A stretch of 52,021 nucleotides of DNA from an uncultured Methanobrevibacter sp. (GCF_902769175.1 NZ_CACXNW010000023.1:36138-88158), one strand, 5' to 3'; positions 36,572 through 47,580 are shown, counted from the first letter of the stretch. A program made the numbers and translations. The notes: generated from the letters alone by a model not told the origin.

Positions 36572-37252
36572 CTATAAAATAGTATCTACATCTGAAATAC
36601 TGTCTAAAACAATTATATCAATATCCTCTTCATTTACTCTTTCCTTTTCTTCTTCAGATAAGGTGGAATTTACAAGAATAGCACTCATACCAGCGTTAAC
36701 TGCTCCCATACAGTCAACATCCAATTTATTTCCAACCATGACACTTTTTTTAACATCACAGGCCATTCTTCTGCATCCTTCAATATATATTTCAGGGTCT
36801 GGCTTTTCAACACCTACCTCTTCTGAAGTGATTACAATATCAAAGAAGTGATACAAATTCAATCTAACTAATTTTTCCCATTGCTTAATGGTGATTCCAT
36901 TAGTGATAGCACATAACTTATATCCTTTACTTTTAAGATAAATCAATATTGCACTTGTTCTTGGGAAAGGTCTTAAAAGAGCAAATTTCACATTGTGATA
37001 GGTTGTCATACCAATAGCTACTAAAAGAGGGTCTTCTTTGCCTAAAACCTCTTCTGTCAATATATTAAAGTGTTTGGAATAATTTGAACCTTTTTCCTTA
37101 ATGATATCCTTTAATAAATCATATGCTTCATCAGGTTCTAAAGGCAAACCATTATTACACATACTTTCAATAGCCGCATGTCTTGCTAAATCAGCAAAAC
37201 TTGAAGTATCCACAAGAGTATCATCAATATCAAAAAATACAGCTTTTGTCAT
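36572..37252 (-). CDS. HAD-superfamily hydrolase, subfamily IA
   Basis: A 226-residue HAD phosphatase. Motif I is FFDIDDTLVDT (nucleophile Asp8 and Asp10), motif II ITNGIT (Thr), motif III EKPDPEIY with the Lys, and motif IV MVGNKLDVDCMGAVNAGM. The cap is the helical C1 type inserted between motifs I and II. It is probably a small-molecule phosphatase, such as phosphoglycolate phosphatase-like; the substrate is not evident. Confidence 0.88.
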   Translation of the reverse strand: MTKAVFFDIDDTLVDTSSFADLARHAAIESMCNNGLPLEPDEAYDLLKDIIKEKGSNYSKHFNILTEEVLGKEDPLLVAIGMTTYHNVKFALLRPFPRTSAILIYLKSKGYKLCAITNGITIKQWEKLVRLNLYHFFDIVITSEEVGVEKPDPEIYIEGCRRMACDVKKSVMVGNKLDVDCMGAVNAGMSAILVNSTLSEEEKERVNEEDIDIIVLDSISDVDTIL

Positions 37253-37395
37253 TGTTTACACCAAAAAATACAAAATGTTTTTATAATTCATTCACAATTG
37301 TTTACCAATAATATATATTTTATTTTATTATTATATAAAAATTCCTAATAATTATTCATTAGTTTAAATATTTCCAAATTTCAATTCGTTATGAA

Positions 37396-38076
37396 TTAAA
37401 AGAAAGCATCTAAACTTTGTTGTCTTTCATTTGAAGATAATTCCATCAATCTTTGTTTATCATAGCCTAAAGGTTCCATCATACGTGAAACTGCAGGAAT
37501 CAACTGATTTTCAATATAATAATCCTTATCATATTCAACTCCTTCACTGTATTCGTAAGGAACTGCCCTTTCACTGATTGAGCCTTTGCCTTTGCTAATA
37601 ATGTATTGAACAATAGTGCCTTTTCCCACTTTAATTCCATGAGCTTCTATCTCACGGGCAGCGATTACATGAGGCCCTATCTGTTTGTAATCATCAAGAT
37701 TTTTTGTAATTTGAGTATGGATAATCAGCTCTTTCCTATCTAAATTTCCGGATTTGATTTGCTTTAAAACTTTACTGATTATTTTTTCAGCCTTTTTTAC
37801 ATCCCCTTCCCTCAAGATTGCCATCAATATGTCTTCTTGTGTCTTTTTAGCTATTGGTGCCCAATCTCTTCTAACAAGCTCTAAACCTTTTGCAATGATC
37901 TTTCCATCTTCAATTACTGCATAACGTTTTTTGCTTACAAAAAATCCTCTTCTATAGAATCCTTCAAATTCCAATTCCATAGTATCCGGCAGGGACCCAT
38001 TAAAATAAGATAAAAACTTATCTTTCTGTACTTTTATCTCATTTTCAATAGCTAACTGTTCAGGGGATTCAATCAT
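37396..38076 (-). CDS. polB2: Family B DNA polymerase, split small subunit
   Basis: The C-terminal thumb/palm end of a family B DNA polymerase as a separate protein. It has the conserved [35 protein letters not shown] motif (KKRY binds primer-template) and GDYIEN-like [22 protein letters not shown] near the end. In Methanobacteriales PolB is naturally split; the small subunit of Methanothermobacter (MTH208) is about 223 residues, matching the 226 here. The start at 38074-38076 has AGGTG in front; the longer frame adds a hydrophobic spacer-derived stretch. The large subunit with the polymerase catalytic motifs is elsewhere in the genome. No disruption is needed to explain its length. Confidence 0.9.
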   Translation of the reverse strand: MIESPEQLAIENEIKVQKDKFLSYFNGSLPDTMELEFEGFYRRGFFVSKKRYAVIEDGKIIAKGLELVRRDWAPIAKKTQEDILMAILREGDVKKAEKIISKVLKQIKSGNLDRKELIIHTQITKNLDDYKQIGPHVIAAREIEAHGIKVGKGTIVQYIISKGKGSISERAVPYEYSEGVEYDKDYYIENQLIPAVSRMMEPLGYDKQRLMELSSNERQQSLDAFF

Positions 38077-38451
38077 AATTACACCTAAAAAATTCTTATA
38101 TATAATTATATTATTTTTCTCTATTTTATAAATATGTATTATTTGAATATTTAAAACACAGAATTTATTCAATTTTCCTTAATTGTTTTAAGGAATGGTT
38201 TCTTATAAAATTAATTGATTTTCTAATATTTAACAAAAACTAATTCAAAAAAATAATGGATTTTTTAATATCTATCTAATATCTATCAAATATCTATCAA
38301 ATATCTATCAAATAGATATAAGAAAGATAAACATTTAATATACCATAGCTAATCTATTATTAGAAATAGTTTAACATATTAAACTTTAGAAAAAGTTTTA
38401 TATGATACTAACAATATAGTTTATATAGCATAAAACAATTAAAGGGATACT
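38077..38451. other. Divergent spacer, polB2 and HTH gene
   Basis: About 375 bp with the 11-bp repeat/palindrome. For polB2 a TATA-like sequence (minus strand TTTATAAAATAG, near 38120) is 40-50 bp from its start. For the HTH gene TTTTATATGATAC near 38395 serves. No ORF. Confidence 0.55.
38267..38319. promoter_or_regulatory. 11-bp direct repeats ending in a palindrome
   Basis: Four units of AATATCTATCA or AATATCTATCT start at 38267, 38278, 38289 and 38300, exactly 11 bp apart (one helical turn). They are followed by AATAGATATA, so that ATATCTAT-CAA-ATAGATAT (38301-38319) is a perfect 8-bp inverted repeat. The spacing by one turn suggests an operator where several protein molecules bind one face. 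It lies about 130 bp before the small HTH gene and about 190 bp before polB2. Confidence 0.5.
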
Positions 38452-38715
38452 ATGAAAGACTCTGAAAAGATAATTATAGAATTCGTCAAATTGTCAAAAA
38501 ACCGAGAGAAAGTGCTTAAAGCATTGGAAAATGAAACATTGAAGCCTACTGACATAAGCAAAAAGACAGACATCCATAGAAACAATGTCAGCAGAATTTT
38601 AAGTCAATTGCGAGAAAAAGATTTAGTTCGATTATTAAATCCTGAAAACAAAAGAGGAAGATTATACGAATTAACTGATTATGGTCAAGAAATACTAAAT
38701 TTAATGAAATCTTAA
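38452..38715 (+). CDS. Small winged-helix regulator
   Basis: An 87-residue stand-alone winged-helix DNA-binding domain of the ArsR/MarR-like group. KPTDISKKTDIHRNNVSRILSQLREKDLV is the recognition helix region and the wing follows (NKRGRLYELTDYGQEIL). No effector domain. The 11-bp repeats upstream may be its own operator (inference). Confidence 0.8.
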   Translation: MKDSEKIIIEFVKLSKNREKVLKALENETLKPTDISKKTDIHRNNVSRILSQLREKDLVRLLNPENKRGRLYELTDYGQEILNLMKS

Positions 38716-38830
38716 TGATTCATTACTTTTTAATATTAAAAATTAATCTTTATGATCATTAACTTTTTTTTAATATTAAAGATAAGATTAAAAAAAAAAG
38801 CCCATATTAAAAAATAAGTTAAATACAGTA

Positions 38831-38850
38831 TAAAAAAAAAAAAAAAAAAA
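38831..38850. repeat. Long A homopolymer
   Basis: A run of about 20 A residues between the convergent small HTH and exonuclease III genes. For the exonuclease, read on the minus strand, it is a T-run a few bases beyond the stop and probably the terminator. Confidence 0.6.
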
Positions 38851-38866
38851 ATATAATTAAATATAA

Positions 38867-39643
38867 TTATATTTCTATTTCTAAAGCAATAGGACAATGG
38901 TCTGAGCCCATAACATCAGATTTAATATAGGAAGCCTTTACATTGTCCTTAAATTCTTCATTGACAAAGAAATAATCTAAACGCCATCCTACATTTCTAG
39001 TTCTAGCACGGGTTCTGTAACTCCACCAAGTATACATATCATTCTCATTTTCATGCAACATTCTAAAGGTGTCGATATAGCCATTAGCCAAGAACTTAGT
39101 TACCCATTCTCTTTCTATAGGCAAGAATCCGGAAACATCCTCATTGTTTTTAGGTCTTGCAAGGTCTATTTCCTTATGTGCAGTATTTAAATCTCCACAG
39201 ATAACTAAATTATGACCCTTATCCCTTAAGTCATTAGTGTAATCAAGGAATGCATCATAGAAATCAAGCTTGTATTTCAATCTGTCATCATTCATGACGC
39301 CATTAGGATAGTAAATATTCAAAAGAGTGAAATCATCAAAATCCAATCTTTGAAGTCTTCCTTCAACATCAAACTTTTCTATTCCCATACCTGAAATAAC
39401 TTCATTTGGCTCAATGGAAGTGTAGGTAGCTACACCACTGTATCCTTTTCTTTCTGCAGAATTAAAATAGCTTGTATAATCTGGAATATTCACCAATTTC
39501 TTTGGCAATTGATCAACTTGAGCTTTGGTTTCCTGAAGGCAAACGATATCTGCCTTTTCTTCATTGAACCAATCTAAAAAGCCTTTTTTATAAACGGCTC
39601 TAATACCATTTACATTCCATGAAATAAGTCTAATATTTGTCAT
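38867..39643 (-). CDS. xth: Exodeoxyribonuclease III (AP endonuclease)
   Basis: An ExoIII-type enzyme cutting abasic sites in base excision repair. [14 protein letters not shown] opens the EEP fold, followed by [10 protein letters not shown] (metal-binding Glu), the [22 protein letters not shown] catalytic region, CGDLNTAH and the terminal [12 protein letters not shown] with the catalytic Asp-His pair. Length 258 from the ATG at 39641-39643, which has GTGAT upstream. Confidence 0.94.
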   Translation of the reverse strand: MTNIRLISWNVNGIRAVYKKGFLDWFNEEKADIVCLQETKAQVDQLPKKLVNIPDYTSYFNSAERKGYSGVATYTSIEPNEVISGMGIEKFDVEGRLQRLDFDDFTLLNIYYPNGVMNDDRLKYKLDFYDAFLDYTNDLRDKGHNLVICGDLNTAHKEIDLARPKNNEDVSGFLPIEREWVTKFLANGYIDTFRMLHENENDMYTWWSYRTRARTRNVGWRLDYFFVNEEFKDNVKASYIKSDVMGSDHCPIALEIEI

Positions 39644-39724
39644 AAAAATCACATTTTTTATAAATAAAATTTAAAAATTAAAATAAAAAAAGATAAAAAA
39701 AGTAAAGTATTAGTTTTAAAGAAA

Positions 39725-41272
39725 TTATTCAAACTTGATTCCTTCATCTAAAGGAACTTCTCTTAACCAACTAATATCACTTTTATAAAGCATTCTAATA
39801 TCAGATAAATCGTATCTGATCATAGCTAAACGTTCAATACCTAAACCAAATGCTAAAGCAGGAGTATCGATTCCTAATGGCTCTAAAACTTCTGGCCTAA
39901 ACATTCCACATCCACCAAGTTCAATCCAGCTTTCCTTTTCTTCCAAGTAGATTTCACATTCTGTGGAAAGATAGGTGTAAGGGAAATAAGCAGGTCTGAA
40001 TCTTACTTCAAATCCTAACTTTTTATAAAACTCTTTTAATGTTCCTAATAAGTTTTGATAATTGATTCCAGGAGCTGCAACTAAACCTTCCACTTGATGG
40101 AATTCAGGTAAATGCTTATAATCGAAGGTTTCTCTTCTGAATACTCTACCTACTGAAAACATTTTAATAGGAAGGTCTCCTTTAGCTAATCTTTGAGTTG
40201 AAATTCCAGTAGTATGAGTTCTTAAAACAGATTGGCGAGCAATGTCTTTATCCCAATCATAGTTCCAACCTTCAGAACCGGTGTTTCCACCATCTTCATG
40301 GGTTTTTGCAACTCTTTGAACAAGTGCATCATCCGGCAAATCACAAGTCAATGGATTTTTTACATAGAAAGTGTCTTGCATTTCTCTTGCAGCATGGTCT
40401 TGAGGCTGGAAAAGTGAATCGAAATTCCAGAATGCAGATTCCAAGTAATCTCCTTTGTCTTCTGTAAAGCCCATATTCAAGAAGATTTCTCTGATTTCCT
40501 GAATAATTCTTCTTAAAGGATGTTCTTTACCTGGGAAGAATTTTGGATACTCTGCATTAATGTCATAAGGTCTGTACTTTAAATCTTTCCAAGAGCCTTC
40601 CTTTAATTGCTGGTGAGTCAATTGAGTAGCTTCCTCTTGAATGGTAAATCCAGTAGCTAATATTTCACGACCGAAATCAGTTAATTTAAAACTGTGTGAA
40701 ACGGTCTTATTTTCAGCAATCAAATTTTTCCTACCTATAAGAGCAGCTAAACCTTTATTCATACCTTCATCAAAAACTTCCCTGGATAATGATGCCTTAT
40801 CAATGAGAGTATTCAATAGAGATTCATCTTCCCCTAATTTATCTTTGGTAGACTCACCTTCGTCAGTAATGGTTAGAACTCCCTTGTCCATATTAGCCCA
40901 TCCTTTACGAATCAACCAACCAATGGAAATGTTAACCTCTTTCTTATCAAAATCTTCTAAATTAGATAGATCTTTCATAGCCAATTCTTTCTTTTCTTGC
41001 AATACTTTTAAGATTCTTCTTTCAGGAAGTCCTTTTTCAGCATATTTTCTACCGTTTTCAGTTAAGCTGAACTTTTCCTTAACATCCTTATTGACGATAA
41101 TGATTCCTTTTGAAGCTAATGAACCTGCAGCACTCATAACAGATTTAATATTCAAGCCAGTATTTTCAGCTATTTCCTCTGGACTTGTATTTTCATTAAT
41201 CTCTAACTCTTTCAATAATTTCTTTTCATAAATATGCAATTCATTTATGGTTTTATTAATATCTTCACTCAT
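39725..41272 (-). CDS. pheS: Phenylalanyl-tRNA synthetase alpha subunit
   Basis: Class II tRNA synthetase catalytic subunit of the archaeal type (515 residues). The N-terminal 220 or so residues are winged-helix-like repeats used for tRNA recognition. The catalytic domain has motif 2 in [26 protein letters not shown] and motif 3 in [27 protein letters not shown]. The beta-subunit gene pheT is not in the window. It is about 70 bp from the exonuclease III gene on the same strand. Confidence 0.96.
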   Translation of the reverse strand: MSEDINKTINELHIYEKKLLKELEINENTSPEEIAENTGLNIKSVMSAAGSLASKGIIIVNKDVKEKFSLTENGRKYAEKGLPERRILKVLQEKKELAMKDLSNLEDFDKKEVNISIGWLIRKGWANMDKGVLTITDEGESTKDKLGEDESLLNTLIDKASLSREVFDEGMNKGLAALIGRKNLIAENKTVSHSFKLTDFGREILATGFTIQEEATQLTHQQLKEGSWKDLKYRPYDINAEYPKFFPGKEHPLRRIIQEIREIFLNMGFTEDKGDYLESAFWNFDSLFQPQDHAAREMQDTFYVKNPLTCDLPDDALVQRVAKTHEDGGNTGSEGWNYDWDKDIARQSVLRTHTTGISTQRLAKGDLPIKMFSVGRVFRRETFDYKHLPEFHQVEGLVAAPGINYQNLLGTLKEFYKKLGFEVRFRPAYFPYTYLSTECEIYLEEKESWIELGGCGMFRPEVLEPLGIDTPALAFGLGIERLAMIRYDLSDIRMLYKSDISWLREVPLDEGIKFE

Positions 41273-41524
41273 CTAAACACCAGATGCTTTTTTATAATTA
41301 ATTGGATAAGTATAATTGATAATAGATTATTATTAGATAAGACCTTAAAATATCTATTATTTCATAATATTATAATATATCTTTAATCTAATTAATAAAT
41401 ATATTCAAAAAAGAAGAACTTTTACATAGAATTAATTAAAAAAAATAGTTTAAAAAAAAAGAAAATATAAAGGAATTAAAAATTTAAAATTCCTTTTAAA
41501 AATCACAATAAGAACATATATCCT

Positions 41525-42424
41525 TTAAAATTCCTTTTTAAGATAAGATAGGAATATAGATGCTGCAGTCAAATCAGCAGTTGTTCCGGGATTATAACCA
41601 TTATCATAAAGATAGTCATCAAATTCCAAAAGCTTTTCAACAAAGGAATCATCATCCTTAAATTCCAATATGCCTTTAGCCTTTAAAGAAACGGATTCAG
41701 CCACTTCATCACCATATTTTCTTGAAATGAGAGTGTCTGGAATTTCAGATAAAAGCTTTATGAATGTCAATACTGTTGCCTTATTTATAACATCCACATC
41801 ATCACAGGAATCCCAAAATTCTGTAAAGGTAGGGTATCCTATTTCAAAGCAAACAGGCATTTTATTGGTAAGCTCATTGGCTAATCTGTCCCAACCTGCA
41901 GAGATATGCAATACATCATACATTGTTTGATTGTTTGCACACAATTCATCCTTTGCCTTTTCACTCATAACATCAAACTCTTCCTGATCTCCCATTCCAC
42001 CAGCATCTGCAACATTGATTGCATCGTAAAGGTTTACTGCATCATCAACAGTTGTAGCATCCATTAAGCGACCTACATTTTCTTGAATCTCATCAAAGCC
42101 ATTACTAATTGCAGCTGCAGCAGCTATAGGAATGCACATCATCATAATACCTAAATTAGTATTGGTTTCAATCCATTTGTCTGTTTCCTTAACAGCTTGA
42201 AGGATGAATTTACCTAATTCTGCTTTAGACAAGTCATCAATTTCTTTAGCTTGACTTGCAACCTCTTCCATAGTGTTTCCAATAACAACACCACTGATTA
42301 AAAAGTCCTCAAAGACCATATCATCGTAATTGCGAGTTCTATGTACATTTCCAGGTTTTGGCCAACCGCTTACTTCAAGAACAGATGCAATTTGAGCCAA
42401 TTTAGCAATTTGTTTCGCTTCCAA
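41525..42424 (-). CDS. CitG-like triphosphoribosyl-dephospho-CoA synthase
   Basis: A protein of the CitG/MdcB family (COG1767), which in bacteria makes the triphosphoribosyl-dephospho-CoA prosthetic group precursor from ATP and dephospho-CoA. Methanogens carry this family without citrate lyase, so its product here is unclear. Signatures are EVSGWPKPGNVHRTRNYDDM near the N terminus, NTNLGIMMMCIPIAAAA, and the end GYNPGTTADLTAASIFLSYL. The ATG directly after the hemB stop (42437-42439) has no ribosome binding site; GGGAGGA follows it and lies 7 bp before TTG at 42422-42424, so I take TTG as start (299 residues). It is probably co-transcribed with hemB. Confidence 0.82.
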   Translation of the reverse strand: MEAKQIAKLAQIASVLEVSGWPKPGNVHRTRNYDDMVFEDFLISGVVIGNTMEEVASQAKEIDDLSKAELGKFILQAVKETDKWIETNTNLGIMMMCIPIAAAAAISNGFDEIQENVGRLMDATTVDDAVNLYDAINVADAGGMGDQEEFDVMSEKAKDELCANNQTMYDVLHISAGWDRLANELTNKMPVCFEIGYPTFTEFWDSCDDVDVINKATVLTFIKLLSEIPDTLISRKYGDEVAESVSLKAKGILEFKDDDSFVEKLLEFDDYLYDNGYNPGTTADLTAASIFLSYLKKEF

Positions 42425-42439
42425 AATTATTCCTCCCAT

Positions 42440-43435
42440 TTATAAGTGATCTAAAGCATATGGAGCAAAGTTAGTTATAATCAAGTCAGCTCCAGCTCTT
42501 TTAATAGATAATAATGATTCCATAATAGATTCTTCAGTCAAATAACCTTTTTCAATACCTGCCATAATCATAGAGTATTCGCCACTGACATTATAGGTTG
42601 CCAAAGGCAAATCAAACTCTTCCTTAATGGTTTTAATAATATCCAAATAAGGCAAAGCAGGCTTTACCATCAAGAAGTCTGCCCCTTCAAAAACGTCAAG
42701 CTCTGCTTCCCTGATTGCTTCACGAGCATTTGCAGGATCCATTTGATAGGATTTCCTATTTCCTGCAGATGGAGCAGAACATGCAACTTCTCTAAATGGA
42801 GCATAGAATGAGGATGCAAATTTGACTGAATAGGACATGATCATTGTATTATAATATCCATTTTCATCAAGAATTTCCCTTAATGCTTGGATTCTTCCAT
42901 CCATCATATCAGAAGGTGCAACTATATCTGCACCTGCTTCAGCATGAGAAAGTGCAACCTTAGCAAGATATTCCAAGGATTCATCATTTAAGATTTCAAA
43001 GCCAAAGTCAGTGTCTTCATTCTTTTGGATTAAACCGCAATGGCCATGAGAAGTGTATTGGCATAAGCATACATCAGTGATGACAACCAAATCAGTTTCA
43101 GATTTAAGTTTGCGAACTGTATTTTGAACTATGCCATTTGAATCAAAAGCAGGAGAACCGATTGCATCCTTCTTATCTTCACTTGGAATTCCAAATACAA
43201 TGATTGACCTTAATCCTTTTGATTCCAATTCCTTAGCATACTCAACAGAGTCATTTAAAGAGTATCTGTATTCTCCAGGCATTGTAAAGATAGCTTCCTT
43301 TTCACCATCTTTTAAATCCTCTTTAACGAATATTGGATAAATTAAATCTTCTTTGTTTAATTTTGTTTCACGTACGATATCTCTAATCTTAGAGTTTTTC
43401 CTATATCTTCTCATTCTTGTTATTGGAAAATTCAT
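42440..43435 (-). CDS. hemB: Delta-aminolevulinic acid dehydratase
   Basis: Porphobilinogen synthase, the first common step of tetrapyrrole synthesis. It has the zinc cysteine cluster [14 protein letters not shown], the first active-site Lys in [35 protein letters not shown], and the second in [16 protein letters not shown], whose Lys forms the Schiff base. Start at 43433-43435 with AAGTGA upstream gives 331 residues; the longer frame starts with TTG and is less likely. Co-directional with the CitG-like gene, touching it. Confidence 0.96.
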   Translation of the reverse strand: MNFPITRMRRYRKNSKIRDIVRETKLNKEDLIYPIFVKEDLKDGEKEAIFTMPGEYRYSLNDSVEYAKELESKGLRSIIVFGIPSEDKKDAIGSPAFDSNGIVQNTVRKLKSETDLVVITDVCLCQYTSHGHCGLIQKNEDTDFGFEILNDESLEYLAKVALSHAEAGADIVAPSDMMDGRIQALREILDENGYYNTMIMSYSVKFASSFYAPFREVACSAPSAGNRKSYQMDPANAREAIREAELDVFEGADFLMVKPALPYLDIIKTIKEEFDLPLATYNVSGEYSMIMAGIEKGYLTEESIMESLLSIKRAGADLIITNFAPYALDHL

Positions 43436-43743
43436 ATTTTCACTTCTCAATGATTGAATATTAAATTATTATTTAAATAGTGAATAGATTAAAAATTTTA
43501 AACCATTTTAAAGTTTAAAATATATTCATATAATAATATATGGAAAGAATCATATAAATTTTTCATAAGAAATGAGAAATAATTAATAATTAAATGAAAT
43601 CCTTAAAAAACTTAAAATATATTAATCTAAATAAAAATATTTAATATTAGAAATATTTTAAGAAAAAATCAATTAGAATAATAAACAAAATATGATTTAA
43701 ATTACTTAATATTTACAATTCAAATAAAAATCTGAGGAATTAT
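43436..43743. other. Divergent spacer, hemB and aroC
   Basis: About 310 bp of AT-rich DNA with TATA-like elements (minus strand near 43520; plus strand near 43640-43700). No ORF or repeat. Confidence 0.55.
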
Positions 43744-44847
43744 ATGACAAATACCATTGGAAAAATATTTTCAATAACAAGTTTTGGTTCCAGTCATGGA
43801 AAAGCGCTTGGAGCAGTAGTAGATGGTTGTCCTGCTAATTTGGAACTTAGTGAAGAGGATATTCAAATTGAATTAAATAAAAGGAGACCAGGTACAAGTG
43901 CATTAACAACATCCAGAAAGGAAGGAGATAAAATCGAAATTTTATCTGGAATTTTCGAAGGAAAAACAGATGGAACACCAATTGCTGGAATCGTATATAA
44001 CACCAATCAAAAATCTAAGGATTATTCAAACATCAAAAACACTCCAAGGCCAGGGCATGGAGACTACTGCTGGTTGGAAAAATATGGAATCTACGACTAC
44101 AATGGAGGCGGTCGTGGAAGCGGCAGAACCACTATTAGCCATGTTATAGGTGGAGCTATTGCAAAGAAATTACTTCTTGCAAAAGGAATAAAAATCATTT
44201 CCCATGTAGTTCAAATTGGAGATGTCAAAGCAGAAAATGTTGATTATGAAAATCTTGAGGAAAACATTGCTAAAAACAATGTTAGATGTGGAGACCTTGA
44301 AGCTGCCAATCTTATGGAAGAACTGATCATTGCCAAAAAACAGGAAGGAGATTCTGTTGGAGGAGTAGTTGAAACAATTGCAACCGGAATTCCTGCAGGG
44401 CTTGGAGAACCTGTTTTTGGAAAGCTGGATGGTGAATTGGCACAAATCCTAATGAGCATAAATGCAGTGAAAGGAGTTGAAATAGGATTAGGCTTTGATA
44501 GTGCAAAATCAACTGCTTCAGAAATTAATGATGAATTCTACTATGATGAAGATGGAAGCATAAAAACCAAAACCGATAATTCTGGAGGAATTCTTGGAGG
44601 AATGAGCAATGGCATGCCAATCATATCAAGAATAGCAGTTAAGCCAACACCTTCAATATCTAAAATTCAAAATACTGTAGACTTATCTAAAAAGGAAAAC
44701 ACAACTCTTGAAATCACTGGAAGACATGATCCATGCATTTGTCCAAGAGTTACTGCAGTTGCTGAATCAGTTACTGCTATTGTATTAGCAGACCATATGA
44801 TTCGTGGAGGATTTATACATCCTACCAACTTAAATAAAGACATATAA
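43744..44847 (+). CDS. aroC: Chorismate synthase
   Basis: Last step of the shikimate pathway, EPSP to chorismate, using reduced FMN. Family signatures: [50 protein letters not shown] (FMN-binding, residues about 100-128), and [25 protein letters not shown] near the C terminus. 367 residues. A GAGGAATT sequence precedes the ATG. Confidence 0.97.
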   Translation: MTNTIGKIFSITSFGSSHGKALGAVVDGCPANLELSEEDIQIELNKRRPGTSALTTSRKEGDKIEILSGIFEGKTDGTPIAGIVYNTNQKSKDYSNIKNTPRPGHGDYCWLEKYGIYDYNGGGRGSGRTTISHVIGGAIAKKLLLAKGIKIISHVVQIGDVKAENVDYENLEENIAKNNVRCGDLEAANLMEELIIAKKQEGDSVGGVVETIATGIPAGLGEPVFGKLDGELAQILMSINAVKGVEIGLGFDSAKSTASEINDEFYYDEDGSIKTKTDNSGGILGGMSNGMPIISRIAVKPTPSISKIQNTVDLSKKENTTLEITGRHDPCICPRVTAVAESVTAIVLADHMIRGGFIHPTNLNKDI

Positions 44848-45136
44848 TTGAATAAATTTCGTGGAAAATCTAAATTTTTCATGGAATTACTTTTTTTATA
44901 AATTATTAAAATAATAAAAATACTTTTTTTATATAAATTATTAAAAAAATAAGAATACTTTTTTTAAAAAAATCATAAAAATAATAATTACTTTTTTTAT
45001 AAAATTTTCTAAAATTAAATTAAATTGATTTTAAAAAAAAAAGTTCAAAAATAAGACAAAATAAGAAAAATATTAATTATTTCTTATTATATCAAAAATA
45101 AGACAAAATAAGAAAAAAATAGAAAAAAGAAAAATA

Positions 45137-46048
45137 TTAATTATTGTTATTATAATTATTTTTCTGATTATCCCTTTTTTTATTTGGTTTATCCTCAACA
45201 TTAACAGCAAAAACGTCTTCCTGTTTTAAGCGATTAGCAAATCTGTCTTTAAGACGAATCATTTTAGAACATTCAGGATACTTTTCATTGATATCCACTC
45301 TCATTCCATCAAAAGCAGCTAATGTTCTAACACCAGTCTTTTTAGAAACCCTAATTGCCTCTTCAACTGGATTGGCAGCAATCATCTTAAATCCAAAGTG
45401 AGTCATTATTGCCAAACTTGGCTGGACTTTCTCAACAAGGTCTATGAAATTGCTTGTACACATATGTCCTTTAATTGATCTTACTCCAGGTCTTAAAACG
45501 CTTCCTATCAAAATATCTGCATTCTTATGATACTTTGCCAATTCATCAAAATATCCTGTATCTGCAGTGTATGAAATTCTGAATCCATTATTTTCCATTT
45601 GGAACCCTACACCTGTAGGATCTCCATGCCTTGTTTCAGTTCCTTTAATGGAAAATGATGGGAAACGAACCATTTTGTTAGGTACTAAAACCAGATTTTT
45701 AGAATTGCTTTGATGATACTTTGATATTACAGGACCCCAACGCTGATAATTCTCAAAAATGGTCTTACCACCCATGATAATACCATTGTTTTTAGTCATG
45801 CCTCTTGTCATGGCTTCAATGAAAATCTCAGCATCGTTATAATGGTCTGTATGTGAATGTGAAATAAATACACCATCTATTTTTGTAGGATTCACCCCAT
45901 ATTGGTATGATCTGACAAGTGCACCTGGTCCTGGGTCAACTTGATAATTTTTTCCTCCAAAATCATCAATTCTAAACCCTCCAGTCATTCTTTTCTGACT
46001 AATAGTGGCAAATCTGCCTCCACCAGAGCCTAAAAAAGTTATTTTCAT
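45137..46048 (-). CDS. MBL-fold metal-dependent hydrolase
   Basis: A 303-residue metallo-beta-lactamase-fold protein related to RNase Z/PhnP-like enzymes. MKITFLGSGGGRFATISQKR is the first strand, FISHSHTDHYNDAEIF the metal-binding HxHxDH motif, YTADTGYF the bridging Asp, and IMTHFGFKM the last His. The C terminus is basic and Asn-rich (DNQKNNYNNNN). The start at 46046-46048 follows GGTGA; the frame also allows a GTG 3 codons earlier. The substrate is not known. It is probably transcribed with the DUF2121 gene upstream. Confidence 0.85.
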   Translation of the reverse strand: MKITFLGSGGGRFATISQKRMTGGFRIDDFGGKNYQVDPGPGALVRSYQYGVNPTKIDGVFISHSHTDHYNDAEIFIEAMTRGMTKNNGIIMGGKTIFENYQRWGPVISKYHQSNSKNLVLVPNKMVRFPSFSIKGTETRHGDPTGVGFQMENNGFRISYTADTGYFDELAKYHKNADILIGSVLRPGVRSIKGHMCTSNFIDLVEKVQPSLAIMTHFGFKMIAANPVEEAIRVSKKTGVRTLAAFDGMRVDINEKYPECSKMIRLKDRFANRLKQEDVFAVNVEDKPNKKRDNQKNNYNNNN

Positions 46049-46090
46049 TATTGTCACCTTTTATAAATAACAAGCACTAATAAACCTCAT

Positions 46091-47017
46091 TTATTCTAGG
46101 TGACATAAAATGATATCACATTTTAAATTAGCTTTATTACGTTTAATGCATAAAACCTCATTTTCTATTACAACTTGGTCTTTTAATAATGGCTCGTCTT
46201 CACCTTCAACAAACATGATAACATTTTCACCAGGTTTTGCAAGGAGTTTCCAATTGATGTCAAATGCCCTAACATCAGGATTTAATTTCACTTGAATCAT
46301 CTTATCATCAATTGAATCGACAATACCTACAGGACCTTCATCAATAATAGTGGAAGCTAATTTAATGGTTTCATTTTGTTGCAATAAGTCTTCTCTAAGT
46401 TTAGCTCTAAATTTAGCTAAAAGATTTATATCCATTTCAATAACTTCATCCAAGTAAGGCTGAACCTTATCCTTATACAAATCATTTTGCTGAATGACCA
46501 CATCATATTTAGTGCCTACTGATGGTGTCTTTTTAGAAATATCATCTAATATTTGTCCAAATATATCTCCCATATACTTTAAGCTAAAGCTTGGCTTCCA
46601 TTTTTCCTGAAGAATTTTATTAGCTAAAGATTTTGTAATCTTGTTTCCAAATACAATGATGGAAGATTCTCCTCTTTTTCTATTTACAATCTCAGAACCG
46701 GTAAGTTCAATGATTTGGAAACCGTTGGTTGTACCATAAATTCTTTTTCTTTTGGTTTCCATAGTTCCTCTTGAACTGACTTCACCGACTGCTACATTTT
46801 CAAGACTTTTTACTTTAGTAGCATCGTCAGTTATCTTCAAGCTTATTCCAAGCTCTTCTGCTCTTGCATATAATTCTTCATCACTGGTAATGTCACCAGA
46901 GTAAATTTCTTGTTCTAAAAGTTCACGTTCCTCTTTAGAACCAAAATAGGCAATTCTTCTTTTATCTCCTGCCATTACACATCCTTTCTTTCCAACATAA
47001 GCAATTATTAAACTCAT
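46091..47017 (-). CDS. DUF2121 archaeal protein (Ntn-like fold?)
   Basis: A 308-residue protein matching DUF2121 (COG4031), conserved in methanogens. It opens MSLIIAYVGKKGCVMAGDKRRIAYFG, which resembles the start of Ntn-hydrolase/proteasome-type subunits, but the catalytic Thr after the initiator is absent (Ser2 is present), so activity is uncertain. The C-terminal part is rich in beta segments. I chose the ATG at 47015-47017 with GTGAGA upstream; the longer frame has no ribosome binding site. Function unknown. Confidence 0.75.
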   Translation of the reverse strand: MSLIIAYVGKKGCVMAGDKRRIAYFGSKEERELLEQEIYSGDITSDEELYARAEELGISLKITDDATKVKSLENVAVGEVSSRGTMETKRKRIYGTTNGFQIIELTGSEIVNRKRGESSIIVFGNKITKSLANKILQEKWKPSFSLKYMGDIFGQILDDISKKTPSVGTKYDVVIQQNDLYKDKVQPYLDEVIEMDINLLAKFRAKLREDLLQQNETIKLASTIIDEGPVGIVDSIDDKMIQVKLNPDVRAFDINWKLLAKPGENVIMFVEGEDEPLLKDQVVIENEVLCIKRNKANLKCDIILCHLE

Positions 47018-47348
47018 ACTCTCACATCGCTTAAGTATAGGCATATTAAATTTCAAATAATCTTTAATTGTCAATAGTCCAAATTATACTTTCAACCTAT
47101 GCCTAATCTTATCATTAAATTTTTTTATTTAATTATAACTCTAAAATTCCAATAAAGTTGAAAAAAAAACTTATAAAAAATACAATTAAACTTTAATTTA
47201 ATCCGAAACTTTAAAAACTTTAATGAAATTTTAATATATTAATTTATATTTATATATTTACAAATATAAAAAGTTTTTAGAAATATTTTAAAAATATGGC
47301 TAAAATTAATCATAAAATAACAAAAATATGAAAATTTCAAACAATAAT

Positions 47349-47421
47349 CAAAGTTTACAGAATCAAAATATAGTCTAAAAATCTCAAATAAACAAAGTTT
47401 ACAGAATCAAAATATAATCTA
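47349..47421. repeat. Direct repeat, about 28 bp, period 44
   Basis: CAAAGTTTACAGAATCAAAA followed by TATA(G/A)TCTA occurs at 47349 and again at 47393, 44 bp apart. Both lie upstream of the desulfoferrodoxin gene. They could be paired binding sites or a short duplication. Confidence 0.6.
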
Positions 47422-47532
47422 GAAAATAAAGATTAAAGAAAAAAAACCCATAATAAACCTACAAAAAAACAAAGAATAGAGAGAAAACCAATGCCAAATA
47501 CTTAAAAAGATAAATGTTTTAATAATATAAAA

Positions 47533-47580
47533 CTTTATATATTGTAAAATACAAATTAAGATTAATTATTATTTGGAGGA
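47533..47580 (+). promoter_or_regulatory. Desulfoferrodoxin promoter and RBS
   Basis: A good TATA box (CTTTATATA, 47533-47541) is about 45-54 bp before the start codon and GGAGGA (47575-47580) ends 6 bp before ATG: a strong archaeal promoter and ribosome binding site with a short leader. Confidence 0.7.

Noticed and set aside
37396..38076. DNA polymerase fragment as a truncated pseudogene
   Set aside because: Split PolB with a small C-terminal subunit of this size is normal in Methanobacteriales, and the gene has its own start and ribosome binding site.
44170..44512. Antisense ORFs inside aroC and similar ones in other genes
   Set aside because: They overlap strongly conserved genes, lack ribosome binding sites and have no protein-like composition; they are shadows.
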